Origin: an uncultured Collinsella sp.
GTDB lineage: Bacteria > Actinomycetota > Coriobacteriia > Coriobacteriales > Coriobacteriaceae
DNA: 64,000 nucleotides
Direction of reading: 5' to 3'
NCBI GenBank assembly: GCA_959601045.1
Contig: CAUGNZ010000003.1
Coordinates: 35,300 to 99,299, forward strand
The notes below the pieces were generated by a model, which was given only the letters and a program-made list of their open reading frames with translations, made no database searches and was not told where the DNA came from. Made by a program: the position numbers and the translations under genes. This document shows, piece by piece, positions 38,672-47,101 of the stretch (positions are counted from its first letter, which is position 1; every line of letters begins with the position of its first letter).

Positions 38672-40363
38672 CTACTTTTCGAGCCCGCACGGCATAACGT
38701 TAGCGCTGCCGTGGCGAGCCTCAGTCACGGCTGCAAAGAAGCGATAGCCGCCCGAGAAGTTAAAGCACTCAAAGCCATGCTGCGCCAAAATGCGGCAAGC
38801 AATGTAGCTGCGAATGCCGCTCTGGCAAATCACGTAGACCGGCTTGGCCCGGTCGAGCTCGCCCAGGCGATTGCGCAGATCATCGACGGGAATGTTTACG
38901 AAACCATCGATATGCCCGCGCTCATACTCCCCTTCCGTACGAACATCGAGCAGCTGCACGCTGCCATCGCGTGGCAAGTTGGGCTCATCCTCCCAATGCC
39001 ACTGCGCCAGTATGCCGCGATTGAGGTTCTCGATCATAAAGCCCGCCAAATTGACGGGATCCTTCGCCGATGAATACGGCGGCGCGTATGCTAGGTCCAA
39101 ATCCTTAAGCCTATCGCCGTGCATGCCTGCCTGGATGGCAGTCGCCAGAACGTCGATACGCTTGTCCACACCATCGATGCCCACGATTTGCGCACCCAGC
39201 AGGCGCAATCCCTGCTTCTCGAAGACAACCTTCATGGTCATGGGCGTTGCACCCGGATAATAACCCGCATGCGAACCGGGCGACAGGACCACGCTGTCGC
39301 AGTCAATTCCCGCCGCGTGTGCTGCCTTTTCGGATAGTCCCGTGCTTGCCGCCGTCAAGTCGAATACCTTGATAACCGATGAGCCCAACGATCCGAGGTA
39401 GCAGCTGTCCATGCCGGCTATGACATCGGCGACGACACGCCCCTGCTTGTTGGCGGGGCCGGCGAGCGAAATGACCGCGTCCTCGCCGGTCACCTGATGC
39501 GTGACCTGCACGGCATCGCCCACGGCATACACGTCGGCAGCAGAGGTCTCCATGCGGTCGTTGACCACAATAGCCCCCTTGATGCCCAGTTCGAGCCCCG
39601 CCTCTTGCGCCAGATGGTTCTCAGGTGCCACGCCAATGGCAAGCAGCACCATATCGGCTCCGATAGGGTCATCGCCCGCAACATGGGTGACAACGCGGCC
39701 ATCAACTTCCTCAAAACCTGTCACATCGGCCTTGAGGCGCAGATCGATACCGTGCTCACGCACCTCGGTATGCAAAAGGGTCGCCATGTCGTAATCCAGG
39801 TTGTTCATAAGCTGGACGGGACGCTGTAGAAGGGTCACCTGGAGCCCCAGCTCACACAGATTCTCCGCCGTCTCGACGCCAATGAAGCCGCCACCGATCA
39901 CGACGGCATTGCTCGGTCGCCGCTCTCGAACATAGCTGTGAATACGCAGCGTGTCCTCAACGGTGCGTAGGCTAAAGATTTTATCCGAGTCGATGCCCGG
40001 CAACGCAGGGCGAATCGGCTTTGCACCCGGCGACAGGATGAGCTTGTCATACGTCTCGACAAATTCCTCGCCCGTCAGCATATTGCGAACCTCGACCGTA
40101 TGCGAATCGGGATGGATGGCAAACACCTCGTGACTCGTCTTGACCGCAATGCGAAAGCGATCCCAAAAGCCCTTGGGAGACTGCAGCGTCAATGCGCTCT
40201 CTTCTTCTATCACGCCGCCAATGTAGTACGGAAGCCCACAGTTGGCATACGATACAAAACCCGTGCGCTCAAAGATGACAATTTGGGCCTGCTCGTCGAG
40301 TCTGCGCAAACGTGCCGCCGCCGATGCGCCGCCCGCGACGCCTCCAACGATAGCCACCTTCAT
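38672..40363 (-). CDS. CoA-disulfide reductase-type FAD oxidoreductase with C-terminal rhodanese
   Basis: A 563-residue flavoprotein. The FAD site VAIVGGVAGGASAAARLR begins at residue 3, SYANCGLPYY (C42) is the redox-active Cys of CoA-disulfide reductases, and VVIGGGFIGVETAENL is the NAD(P)H site. The last 110 residues are a rhodanese domain with active Cys in VYVICQSGIRS. Related enzymes reduce CoA disulfide or polysulfide. The ATG at 40363 has AAAGGTGG upstream and overlaps the stop of a rhodanese remnant (ATGA). Confidence 0.92.
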   Translation of the reverse strand: MKVAIVGGVAGGASAAARLRRLDEQAQIVIFERTGFVSYANCGLPYYIGGVIEEESALTLQSPKGFWDRFRIAVKTSHEVFAIHPDSHTVEVRNMLTGEEFVETYDKLILSPGAKPIRPALPGIDSDKIFSLRTVEDTLRIHSYVRERRPSNAVVIGGGFIGVETAENLCELGLQVTLLQRPVQLMNNLDYDMATLLHTEVREHGIDLRLKADVTGFEEVDGRVVTHVAGDDPIGADMVLLAIGVAPENHLAQEAGLELGIKGAIVVNDRMETSAADVYAVGDAVQVTHQVTGEDAVISLAGPANKQGRVVADVIAGMDSCYLGSLGSSVIKVFDLTAASTGLSEKAAHAAGIDCDSVVLSPGSHAGYYPGATPMTMKVVFEKQGLRLLGAQIVGIDGVDKRIDVLATAIQAGMHGDRLKDLDLAYAPPYSSAKDPVNLAGFMIENLNRGILAQWHWEDEPNLPRDGSVQLLDVRTEGEYERGHIDGFVNIPVDDLRNRLGELDRAKPVYVICQSGIRSYIACRILAQHGFECFNFSGGYRFFAAVTEARHGSANVMPCGLEK

Positions 40364-40518
40364 AGCCAACGCACCACCTTTCCCGTGTAGCCGCTTATGC
40401 CGCCGATATTCTTGACACTGCCATACCCAGACCGCTTAAGAAAACTCACAGCTTGGTTGCTTCGCGCACCGCTCAGGCAATGCACGAAAAGCTGCGTGCC
40501 CTTTCGACGTATACCCAT
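40360..40518 (-). pseudogene. Truncated rhodanese domain remnant
   Basis: A 52-residue frame, MGIRRKGTQLFVHCLSGARSNQAVSF..., ends at TGA overlapping the ATG of the CoA-disulfide reductase. It is the C-terminal half of a rhodanese (active-site loop HCLSGARS, then YGSVKNIGGISGY). The N-terminal half is absent: the sequence runs into the terminator hairpin of the TlpA gene. The frame is open further upstream without a start. It is likely the debris of a deletion, though the coupling to the next gene is kept. Confidence 0.7.
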
Positions 40519-40542
40519 GATGCTACCCCGAAGCAGAAAAAA

Positions 40543-40564
40543 GAGTCGCTGTTTCCAGCGACTC
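40543..40564 (-). terminator. Rho-independent terminator of the TlpA operon
   Basis: On the minus strand GAGTCGCT...AGCGACTC is followed by TTTTTT at 40542-40537. Confidence 0.85.
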
Positions 40565-40589
40565 CCCTTCAGTTGTCTGTCCCACGGAC

Positions 40590-41552
40590 TTACTGTTCGC
40601 TCTTCGCGAGTGCCTGATCGATCAGTTTGTTGAGCGCCTCGCGCTGCTCAGCGGAGTTGATGCCGCCCATGATCGGCTCTCCCACAATGTTACCGTTCTG
40701 GTCGATCACGTAGGTGGTCGGGAACGAGTACAGGTTGGAGGTGAACTTTCCGGCCTCGCTGTCCGACTTAAACCAGATGTTCTTATACGTCACGCCCTTC
40801 TTGGAAAGCACGTCCTTGGCATCGGCCACCGCGTCTTTGTTGCCATCGAGCGTAAAGGAATTAACGCCCACGACCTGGCCGCCCTTCTCGGCAAGCTCCT
40901 TGTTGAGCTTCTCCAGATCGCCCAGCTCTCCCACGCACGGCTTGCAGGTGGTAAACCAGAAGTTCATGACGGTGACCTTGTTCTTGGAGAACAGCTCGTC
41001 GCTGTTTACATCGTTGCCGTCCAAGTCCTTGCCCTTAAAGCTGGGGAACTTCGTCTCCCCGCTCTCGCCGTTGGTCACGCCCGCGGTCGAGGCATCAACA
41101 CTCTCCCCCTCGCCGGGCGTGCTGCCACATCCGGGGAACTCCTTCTCCAGCGCCATGAGCTTGTCCTCGATCTCCTTGACCTGCTGCGCGCCGGCCTTAA
41201 GCGTCTTAAGCTCGTCAGCCGCAAACTGATCCTTGGCGCCCTCGATGGTATCGAGCAAGAAGTCACCGTAGTTCTTGCCGTCCTCAATCATGGGAGTGTC
41301 TTTGTTGGCCGCAAGGAACACCTTTTCCCATAGGGCGTTATCGCTCGCAAAGATCTCGTTTTCCTTTTGCAGCAGCTGCTGGTACAGCTTGGCCGCCTCC
41401 TCGGCGCTCGACGGCTTTTGCGCTATGAGCTCGGCAATCTGCGCATCGCCGCTCGTAGCATCCTTCGCGTCGCCCTTGGGGGCAGAGCACGCCGCGAGAG
41501 TCAGCGCCAGCACGGGCAGCATCAACAGAGCCGCAATTTTTGACAGTTTCAT
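40590..41552 (-). CDS. TlpA-like thioredoxin-fold lipoprotein
   Basis: A 320-residue lipoprotein with lipobox LTLAAC (C22). The middle is helical. The C-terminal 160 residues are a TlpA/ResA-type thioredoxin domain with NFWFTTCKPCVGELGDLEKL (active CKPC), and cis-Pro in SFPTTYVIDQNGNIVGEP. It is the extracytoplasmic disulfide reductase of an operon with a membrane polyferredoxin and a CD1871A-family protein, which would feed it electrons. Confidence 0.9.
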   Translation of the reverse strand: MKLSKIAALLMLPVLALTLAACSAPKGDAKDATSGDAQIAELIAQKPSSAEEAAKLYQQLLQKENEIFASDNALWEKVFLAANKDTPMIEDGKNYGDFLLDTIEGAKDQFAADELKTLKAGAQQVKEIEDKLMALEKEFPGCGSTPGEGESVDASTAGVTNGESGETKFPSFKGKDLDGNDVNSDELFSKNKVTVMNFWFTTCKPCVGELGDLEKLNKELAEKGGQVVGVNSFTLDGNKDAVADAKDVLSKKGVTYKNIWFKSDSEAGKFTSNLYSFPTTYVIDQNGNIVGEPIMGGINSAEQREALNKLIDQALAKSEQ

Positions 41553-41587
41553 GGTTCCTCCGTTTATATCGAAACTTATATAGGTAC

Positions 41588-42499
41588 CTATTTGTTTTCG
41601 CAGGCTTGCGTGGACTGCGCGGGTTTGTCGCCCGTCACACCCAGCCCATAGCGAAAGCTAATGGCATCGACGGGGCATGCGCCCACGCATTTGCCGCAAC
41701 GAATGCACTCGGCATGGTTGGGCGTACGCGTAACGTCCACGTCCATCTGGCACACTTTGGCGCACTTACCGCACGAGACGCATTTGCACTGGTCAACCTG
41801 AATCCCCAGCAACGACACCTTGTTCATGAGCGCATAAAACGCACCGAGGGGGCAAATCCATTTGCAGAAGGGGCGGTAGAACAGCACGCTCAGCACCGCA
41901 ACCGCAATGAGGATCGCGAGCTTCCAGGAAAAGAGCTTTCCCAGCGCGGAGCGGATTCCCGTATTCATGATGGACAGCGGAATCGCGCCCTCGAGCACAC
42001 CCTGCGGGCAGATGTACTTGCAAAAGAACGAGTCGCCCATACCCACATCGTTAACCACCAAGACGGGCAGTAGCACCACGGCAAACAGTAGCACGGCATA
42101 CTTGATGTACGTGAGCGGCTTGAGCTTTTTCGTGGAGAGCTTTTTGCTGGGAATCTTATGCAGAAGCTCTTGCAGCCATCCAAACGGACACAAAAAGCCG
42201 CATACAAAACGTCCCAGTAGCACGCCGATCAGAATGAGCGTTCCGGTGACGTAATACGAAAAGCTGAACTTAGACGATCCCACCACCGACTGAAACGACC
42301 CGATGGGGCACGCACCCGATGCCGCGGGGCACGAATAGCAATTAAGCCCCGGCACGCAGACGGCTTTGCCGGCTCCCTGGTAGATACCGCCCTTGGCAAA
42401 GTTAGGCAGGTGAATATTGGTCGCAAGCGTCGCCGCCGCCTGAATCAATCCACGAAATCGCGCTAAAAGATGCGATGCAGTGTTTTTTCTTTTATCCAA
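41588..42499 (-). CDS. Membrane-bound 4Fe-4S polyferredoxin (NapH-like)
   Basis: About 303 residues: hydrophobic helices with cysteine-rich loops (CVPGLNCYSCPAASGACPIG, FVCGFLCPFGWLQELLHKIP, CKWICPLGAFYALM), and two C-terminal 4Fe-4S clusters (QCKCVSCGKCAKVCQMDVD and CIRCGKCVGACPVDAI). It would pass electrons across the membrane. The start is set to TTG 42499 (reads MDKRKNTASH) with GGAG upstream; the frame is open far upstream but encodes the neighbouring gene out of frame. It starts inside the stop region of the CD1871A gene. Confidence 0.88.
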   Translation of the reverse strand: MDKRKNTASHLLARFRGLIQAAATLATNIHLPNFAKGGIYQGAGKAVCVPGLNCYSCPAASGACPIGSFQSVVGSSKFSFSYYVTGTLILIGVLLGRFVCGFLCPFGWLQELLHKIPSKKLSTKKLKPLTYIKYAVLLFAVVLLPVLVVNDVGMGDSFFCKYICPQGVLEGAIPLSIMNTGIRSALGKLFSWKLAILIAVAVLSVLFYRPFCKWICPLGAFYALMNKVSLLGIQVDQCKCVSCGKCAKVCQMDVDVTRTPNHAECIRCGKCVGACPVDAISFRYGLGVTGDKPAQSTQACENK

Positions 42500-42638
42500 T
42501 TCCGATACACTCCAAGCACAGCCTGATTGCCTTGGCCAGCACGGCATCTGCCTCGCCGCGCATAATTCCAAAGCCAACCATGGCTACCCCAACGATCAGC
42601 AAAGCCACCTGCGCCACAGGCTTAATCGCTTTGAACAA
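42492..42638 (-). CDS. CD1871A family CXXC motif protein
   Basis: A 48-residue protein on the minus strand, starting at TTG 42638 with AAAGGAG upstream (a GTG at 42644-42646 is too close to that site). One membrane helix (KPVAQVALLIVGVAMVGFGI) is followed by RGEADAVLAKAIRLCLECIGIG. The C-terminal CLECIGIG is the hallmark CxxC motif. The family accompanies membrane polyferredoxins and TlpA-like proteins, as here. Its stop overlaps the start of the polyferredoxin by eight bases. Confidence 0.8.
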   Translation of the reverse strand: MFKAIKPVAQVALLIVGVAMVGFGIMRGEADAVLAKAIRLCLECIGIG

Positions 42639-42727
42639 TCTGACCACTCCTTTCGTTTCGCGACCCATTGGACCATACCGACTATAAAATCCGTGTTAAG
42701 CGTGAATGACTATGCAAGGAGAACGTT

Positions 42728-43402
42728 ATGCGCATCTTGGTCGTCGAGGACGAGCGGGCGCTGTGCGATGCGATCGCACGCAGCCTGCGCAACTTGGCCT
42801 ATAGCGTCGACTGCTGCTACGACGGGCAGCAGGCCCTCGATCTACTCGATGTCGAGACCTTTGATCTTGTCGTGCTCGACCTCAATCTCCCCCATGTCGA
42901 CGGCATGACCGTGCTCAGGCAACTCAGGACAACTGATTGTGAGACCAAGGTGCTTGTGCTCTCGGCACGTGGCGAGGTCTCCGACAAGGTAGCGGGGCTC
43001 GATGCGGGCGCCAACGACTACCTCACCAAGCCGTTCCATCTTGACGAGCTGGCGGCACGCATACGCAGTCTCACGCTCAGGCGCTTTACGCAAAACGACG
43101 TTGTTCTAGCCTGTGGATTGTTGAGCTTTGACACCAAGGCGCGCCTCGCCTTGGTGGGCGACGAGCCTCTATCCCTCACGCGCAAGGAGACCGGCATCTT
43201 GGAATATCTGATGCTCAACCAGGGGCGACCGGTAAGCCAGGAGGAGCTCATCGACCACGTATGGGATAGCAGTGTCAACAGCTTTAGCAACGCGACCCGC
43301 GTGCATATCTCGTCGCTGCGCAAAAAGCTACGCGGCGCGTTGGGGCACGACCCCATCCGCAACCGAATCGGCGAGGGCTACGTTATGGAGGACGACGAAT
43401 GA
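42728..43402 (+). CDS. OmpR-family response regulator
   Basis: A 224-residue regulator. The receiver has the acidic pair VEDE, phospho-Asp in VVLDLNLPHVDGMTVL and Lys in LTKPF. The winged helix has RLALVGDEPLSLTRKETGIL and GYVMEDDE. It is divergent from the redox operon at 42638, which may be its target. Its stop overlaps the kinase start (ATGA). AAGGAG precedes the ATG; TATAAA at 42683 is a possible -10. Confidence 0.93.
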   Translation: MRILVVEDERALCDAIARSLRNLAYSVDCCYDGQQALDLLDVETFDLVVLDLNLPHVDGMTVLRQLRTTDCETKVLVLSARGEVSDKVAGLDAGANDYLTKPFHLDELAARIRSLTLRRFTQNDVVLACGLLSFDTKARLALVGDEPLSLTRKETGILEYLMLNQGRPVSQEELIDHVWDSSVNSFSNATRVHISSLRKKLRGALGHDPIRNRIGEGYVMEDDE

Positions 43403-44547
43403 AGCGGCTGTCCCTGCAGTGGCGCATCACGTTGATGACAGCCCTGCTGGTATGCTCGACCTGCGTACTTATGAATTGCCTGGTTGGCTACTCCGGCATG
43501 CGCTACATGGACTCAATCGGTACTGAAATGTCGGAGCATAGCAAGGTGGAGGCGGCCTCGCCCAGCTCGTTCGACCCGACGAGCAAGGAGCTCGACGATG
43601 AGCTGACCATCGTCGTGAGCGACGCCCAAGAATCGTTTGGCGCGACGAGCTGGTACATAACCGCAGCGGTGACGCTGCTCGGTGGCGTCCTGGCCTACTT
43701 TGTGAGCGGGCATGCGTTGCAGCCGTTGCGCTCCTTTGCGGCACAAGTCGAGAGCGTGCGGCCCGATAACCTCGCCGACACAAAGATCAGCGAGGATGTG
43801 CCCTCTGAGCTTAGGCGTTGCAGCGCGTCGTTTAACGACATGATTGCCCGCCTTGAGGAGGGATTTTCCGCGCAAAGACAGTTTACGGGCAATGCAGCGC
43901 ACGAGCTGCGCACGCCGCTTGCGCTCATGCAAGCTCAGGTTGAGCTGTTTTGCGCCGAGCACCCCGACGCCGATGCAGATACAGCGCGTCTGCTCGGGCT
44001 GCTGCAAGAGCAGACCGAGCGAATGACGCACATGACAAAGACCCTGCTCGAGATGAGCGAGCTGCGCAGTGTCCCTTGCAACGATGCGATTGACCTGGCG
44101 CCGATGATCGAAGAAGTACTCACGGACCTGGCGCCCCTTGCCGAGCAAAAGGGCATCGCGCTCTCAAGTGAGGGCGACGCGCAAACGATCGGCAGCGATA
44201 CGCTAATCTATCGGCTGCTGTTCAACTTGGCCGAAAACGCCATACGTTACAGCGCGCCCAACTCGACCGTGCAAATCAACGCCTGCGCCGAAGGCGACCG
44301 TGTGCTGCTACGCGTGCGCGACCAGGGGCCGGGCATTCCCGAGCAATACCAGACGAGCATCTTTCAGCCCTTCTTTCGCGTCGACAAATCGCGCAGCAGG
44401 GCATACGGCGGCGTGGGGCTGGGACTTGCGCTGGTCTGGGAGATTGCCGCGCTCCACGGCGGCTCCATCGAGGTCGAAGAGAGCTCGGAGCGCGGAACGA
44501 CCATGCTCGTGACTCTTCCCACTCGCGCACTCGGCTCATTAAAATAA
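43399..44547 (+). CDS. Sensor histidine kinase
   Basis: A 382-residue kinase with two membrane helices (about 10-32 and 75-97) around an external loop of roughly 42 residues, then HAMP-like linker and HisKA with AAHELRTPLALMQAQ, and HATPase motifs NLAENAIRYS, RDQGPGIPEQ and GVGLGLALVWEIAALHGG. It partners the response regulator at 42728. The short external loop suggests it senses an envelope or redox signal rather than a bulky ligand. Confidence 0.93.
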   Translation: MKRLSLQWRITLMTALLVCSTCVLMNCLVGYSGMRYMDSIGTEMSEHSKVEAASPSSFDPTSKELDDELTIVVSDAQESFGATSWYITAAVTLLGGVLAYFVSGHALQPLRSFAAQVESVRPDNLADTKISEDVPSELRRCSASFNDMIARLEEGFSAQRQFTGNAAHELRTPLALMQAQVELFCAEHPDADADTARLLGLLQEQTERMTHMTKTLLEMSELRSVPCNDAIDLAPMIEEVLTDLAPLAEQKGIALSSEGDAQTIGSDTLIYRLLFNLAENAIRYSAPNSTVQINACAEGDRVLLRVRDQGPGIPEQYQTSIFQPFFRVDKSRSRAYGGVGLGLALVWEIAALHGGSIEVEESSERGTTMLVTLPTRALGSLK

Positions 44548-44552
44548 CGAAC

Positions 44553-44630
44553 GGGATGGCACGCCGCGTGGCGTACCATCCCGCACATAATATCGAGGAT
44601 GTGACAAAGGGACTGTCCCTTTGTCACATC
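44553..44630. repeat. Two-hairpin composite repeat (copy A)
   Basis: Hairpin 1 at 44553-44582 (GGGATGGCACGCC...GGCGTACCATCCC) and hairpin 2 at 44598-44630 (GATGTGACAAAGGGAC...). It lies between two convergent genes and is homologous to 38584-38660. Confidence 0.88.
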
Positions 44631-44663
44631 TGCTAGTTCTCGTCGCCTACCAGCTGAGTTAGC

Positions 44664-45644
44664 TTACTCCCACTCGACCGTGCCGACGGGCTTCGGCGTG
44701 AGGTCGTAGCACACGCGGCAGATGCCGGGAACCTCGGCGGTGACGCGGGCGGTAATGCGCTTGAGCAACGCCCAGTCGAGCTCAGGCACCTCGGCGGTCA
44801 TGACATCGACGGTGTTGATGCAGCGGATGATACAGGGCCAATCGTAGGCGCGCTTGCCCTCGCGCACGCCGGTGGCGCGGAAGTCGGGCACGACGGCAAA
44901 ATACTGCCAGATGGTCAGACCCGCCTTGTCGATCTCCTCGCGCACGATCGCGTCGGCTTCGCGCAGCGCCTCAAGACGGTCGCGGGTGATGGCACCAAGG
45001 CAGCGGACGCCCAGGCCGGGACCGGGGAACGGCTGGCGCTCGACCATGTTCTCGGGCAGGCCGAGCTCGCGACCCACGACGCGGACCTCGTCCTTGTACA
45101 GCAGTTTGACGGGCTCGCAGAGCTCAAACTGCAGATCCTCGGGCAGACCGCCCACGTTGTGGTGAGCCTTCACGCCGTCTTGGGACTCAAGAATGTCGGG
45201 ATAGATGGTGCCCTGGGCGAGGAAACTGACCTCGTCGCCAACCTTGCGGGCCTCCTCCTCGAACACGCGGATAAACTCGGCACCGATGATCTTGCGCTTG
45301 GCCTCGGGCTCCTCGACGTCCACGAGCTTATCCAGGAAGCGATCGGTCGCGTCCACATAGACCAGGTTAGCGTCCATCTGGTTCTTGAAGACGTCGATGA
45401 CCTGTTCGCTCTCACCCTTGCGCATCAGGCCGTGGTTCACATGCACGCAAATGAGCTGCTTGCCGATGGCCTTGATGAGCAGGGCCGCGACAACCGAACT
45501 GTCGACGCCGCCGGAAAGAGCCAGCAGGACCTTCTTGTCGCCGATCTGCTCGCGGATTGCAGCGACCTGCTCATCGATGAACACCTGGGCAAGTTCGGGA
45601 GTGGTGATACGCACCATGTCGTCGGGACGCTTGTTGGGATCCAT
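44664..45644 (-). CDS. guaA: GMP synthase ATP-pyrophosphatase subunit (no glutaminase domain)
   Basis: A 326-residue protein. The N-type pyrophosphatase P-loop is LLALSGGVDSSVVAALL, with the dimerisation C-terminus ending PVGTVEWE, HVNHGLMRKGE and QPFPGPGLGVRCLG. It adenylates XMP and adds ammonia to give GMP. The usual 190-residue glutamine amidotransferase domain of bacterial GuaA is absent: only about 18 residues precede the FIDEQVAAIREQIG start. So this is either an archaeal-type split enzyme needing a separate amidotransferase, or an ammonia-dependent one. Confidence 0.9.
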   Translation of the reverse strand: MDPNKRPDDMVRITTPELAQVFIDEQVAAIREQIGDKKVLLALSGGVDSSVVAALLIKAIGKQLICVHVNHGLMRKGESEQVIDVFKNQMDANLVYVDATDRFLDKLVDVEEPEAKRKIIGAEFIRVFEEEARKVGDEVSFLAQGTIYPDILESQDGVKAHHNVGGLPEDLQFELCEPVKLLYKDEVRVVGRELGLPENMVERQPFPGPGLGVRCLGAITRDRLEALREADAIVREEIDKAGLTIWQYFAVVPDFRATGVREGKRAYDWPCIIRCINTVDVMTAEVPELDWALLKRITARVTAEVPGICRVCYDLTPKPVGTVEWE

Positions 45645-45710
45645 GCAGAGCTCCTTCTCGATTCGATGGAAATGCGCCGCGCGTATGCAGACGCACCGTC
45701 ATATGACCTC

Positions 45711-45716
45711 ATTATA
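45711..45716 (-). promoter_or_regulatory. -10 element of guaA
   Basis: TATAAT on the minus strand, about 70 bases upstream of the guaA start, with a weak -35. The ATG is preceded by AAGGAG. Confidence 0.4.
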
Positions 45717-45783
45717 TGCAGAACGAGATGCGTTTCCCATCGCTGCGACAGAGCTTTTTGCAGGGGCGGCAGTTTTTCTATAT

Positions 45784-45818
45784 CCCAAGGTCAGCTAGAC
45801 TTCGGTAGCCACCTTGGG
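45784..45818. other. Hairpin between guaA and the LuxR gene
   Basis: CCCAAGGT (45784-45791) and ACCTTGGG (45811-45818) are perfect 8-bp arms with a 19-base loop in the divergent gap. The rest of this roughly 300-base stretch shows no gene. Confidence 0.4.
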
Positions 45819-45941
45819 AGCATCGCCAATAGACTCTTCCTTTATACGTTCGGCACAATCGTAGGCGATACCCACAAATTCCAGTCCCGAGCAACAAGAG
45901 TACAATTGCTGCTAGTGTTGCCAGCTGTTGGGAGATGGAAG

Positions 45942-46946
45942 ATGGACTGCGATGGCTACCCATGCGTTCCCATGCCGTTAATGTGCACCGCCTTTGTGCC
46001 GGGGCAGATTGACGCTGCGGTTGCAGGCATTTCCGACCCCGATTCACGCGCCATCGCCACGGCAGAAGCGCTGTACTTTCGCGGACAGGCCGCACTCGCC
46101 GCCAAGACGGCGCACCCCTATCTTGACGTCACCGATCCCGCGCTGCGCTATTCCGCATGCTTTATCTGCGGATACGCCAGTCTGTCGCTCAACCGTATCG
46201 CCGACGCCCGCCGGTGCCTTGCGGGCATCCTCGATACGCCGGCCGACGAGGAATCGCCCGCCGTCCACGCCACGCATATCCTGTTCGCCTCGGCCGCGAG
46301 CGTCCTGCTGCACTTGCCTTCCCCGTATTCTGCCGAAGAGTTTTATCCACTTGCGGCGCACCTACCCGAAGGCCTGCGACTGTTCGCCAGCTACGTGATG
46401 GCGCACGCCTTGTATCTGCGCGGCGAATACGGCCGCAGCCTGGGCATGGCGGAAAACGCCCTAATTATGAAACAGGGAAGCTATCCCATCTCGGAACTGT
46501 TCCTGCACCTGGCAGCTTCCATGGCATGCATGAGCCTCAAGGACATCGACGCCGCAAAAGCGCATTTTGGAGCCGCTTGGGACATTGCGCGCCCCGACGG
46601 ACTTATCGAGCTCATTGGCGAGCACCACGGCCTTTTGCAGGGGCTCATCGAGGCATGCCTAAAAACGCAATACCCTGACGACTTCGCCCGCATCATCGAG
46701 ATCACGTACCGCTTCAGCTACGGCTGGCGGCGCATCCACAACCCCGATTCGGGCGAGGACGTTGCCGACGATTTAACGACCACAGAGTTCACCATGGCCA
46801 TGCTCGCCTGCCGCGGATGGACCAACGCTGAAATCGCAGGCCATATGGGAGTATCGCCGGGCACCGTCAAAAACCGCCTATCCGGCGTATACGCAAAGCT
46901 TGGCATCGGCACACGCGCCGAGCTGGTCGCGCACATGTTGCGTTAG
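45942..46946 (+). CDS. LuxR-type transcriptional regulator
   Basis: A 334-residue regulator. The C-terminal LuxR/GerE helix-turn-helix is clear: LACRGWTNAEIAGHMGVSPG followed by KNRLSGVYAKLGIGTRAEL. The N-terminal 250 residues are helical and TPR-like (LSLNRIADARRCLAGILD, LYLRGEYGRSLGMAENALIM) without a recognisable ligand or receiver domain. It lies directly upstream of the large surface protein, 155 bp away, and is its likely regulator. The start is ATG 45942 with GGGAG upstream. Confidence 0.85.
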   Translation: MDCDGYPCVPMPLMCTAFVPGQIDAAVAGISDPDSRAIATAEALYFRGQAALAAKTAHPYLDVTDPALRYSACFICGYASLSLNRIADARRCLAGILDTPADEESPAVHATHILFASAASVLLHLPSPYSAEEFYPLAAHLPEGLRLFASYVMAHALYLRGEYGRSLGMAENALIMKQGSYPISELFLHLAASMACMSLKDIDAAKAHFGAAWDIARPDGLIELIGEHHGLLQGLIEACLKTQYPDDFARIIEITYRFSYGWRRIHNPDSGEDVADDLTTTEFTMAMLACRGWTNAEIAGHMGVSPGTVKNRLSGVYAKLGIGTRAELVAHMLR

Positions 46947-47101
46947 CGACCGGGCTGCCAAGCGCATCGAACGCGTTCCGGAACCCGGCGCTTCGCTCGA
47001 TCAATTTGGACATTTTGACCCTTGAACGGCACTACCGCCACGAAGCGTCTTCTCGCAAAATTGGATTATTTCCACCGATATTTGCGGGATGGGAGCCCAA
47101 G

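Noticed and set aside
45784..45818. T-box or other riboswitch before the LuxR gene
   Set aside because: The 8-bp hairpin is isolated; no T-box sequence or antiterminator partner was found.
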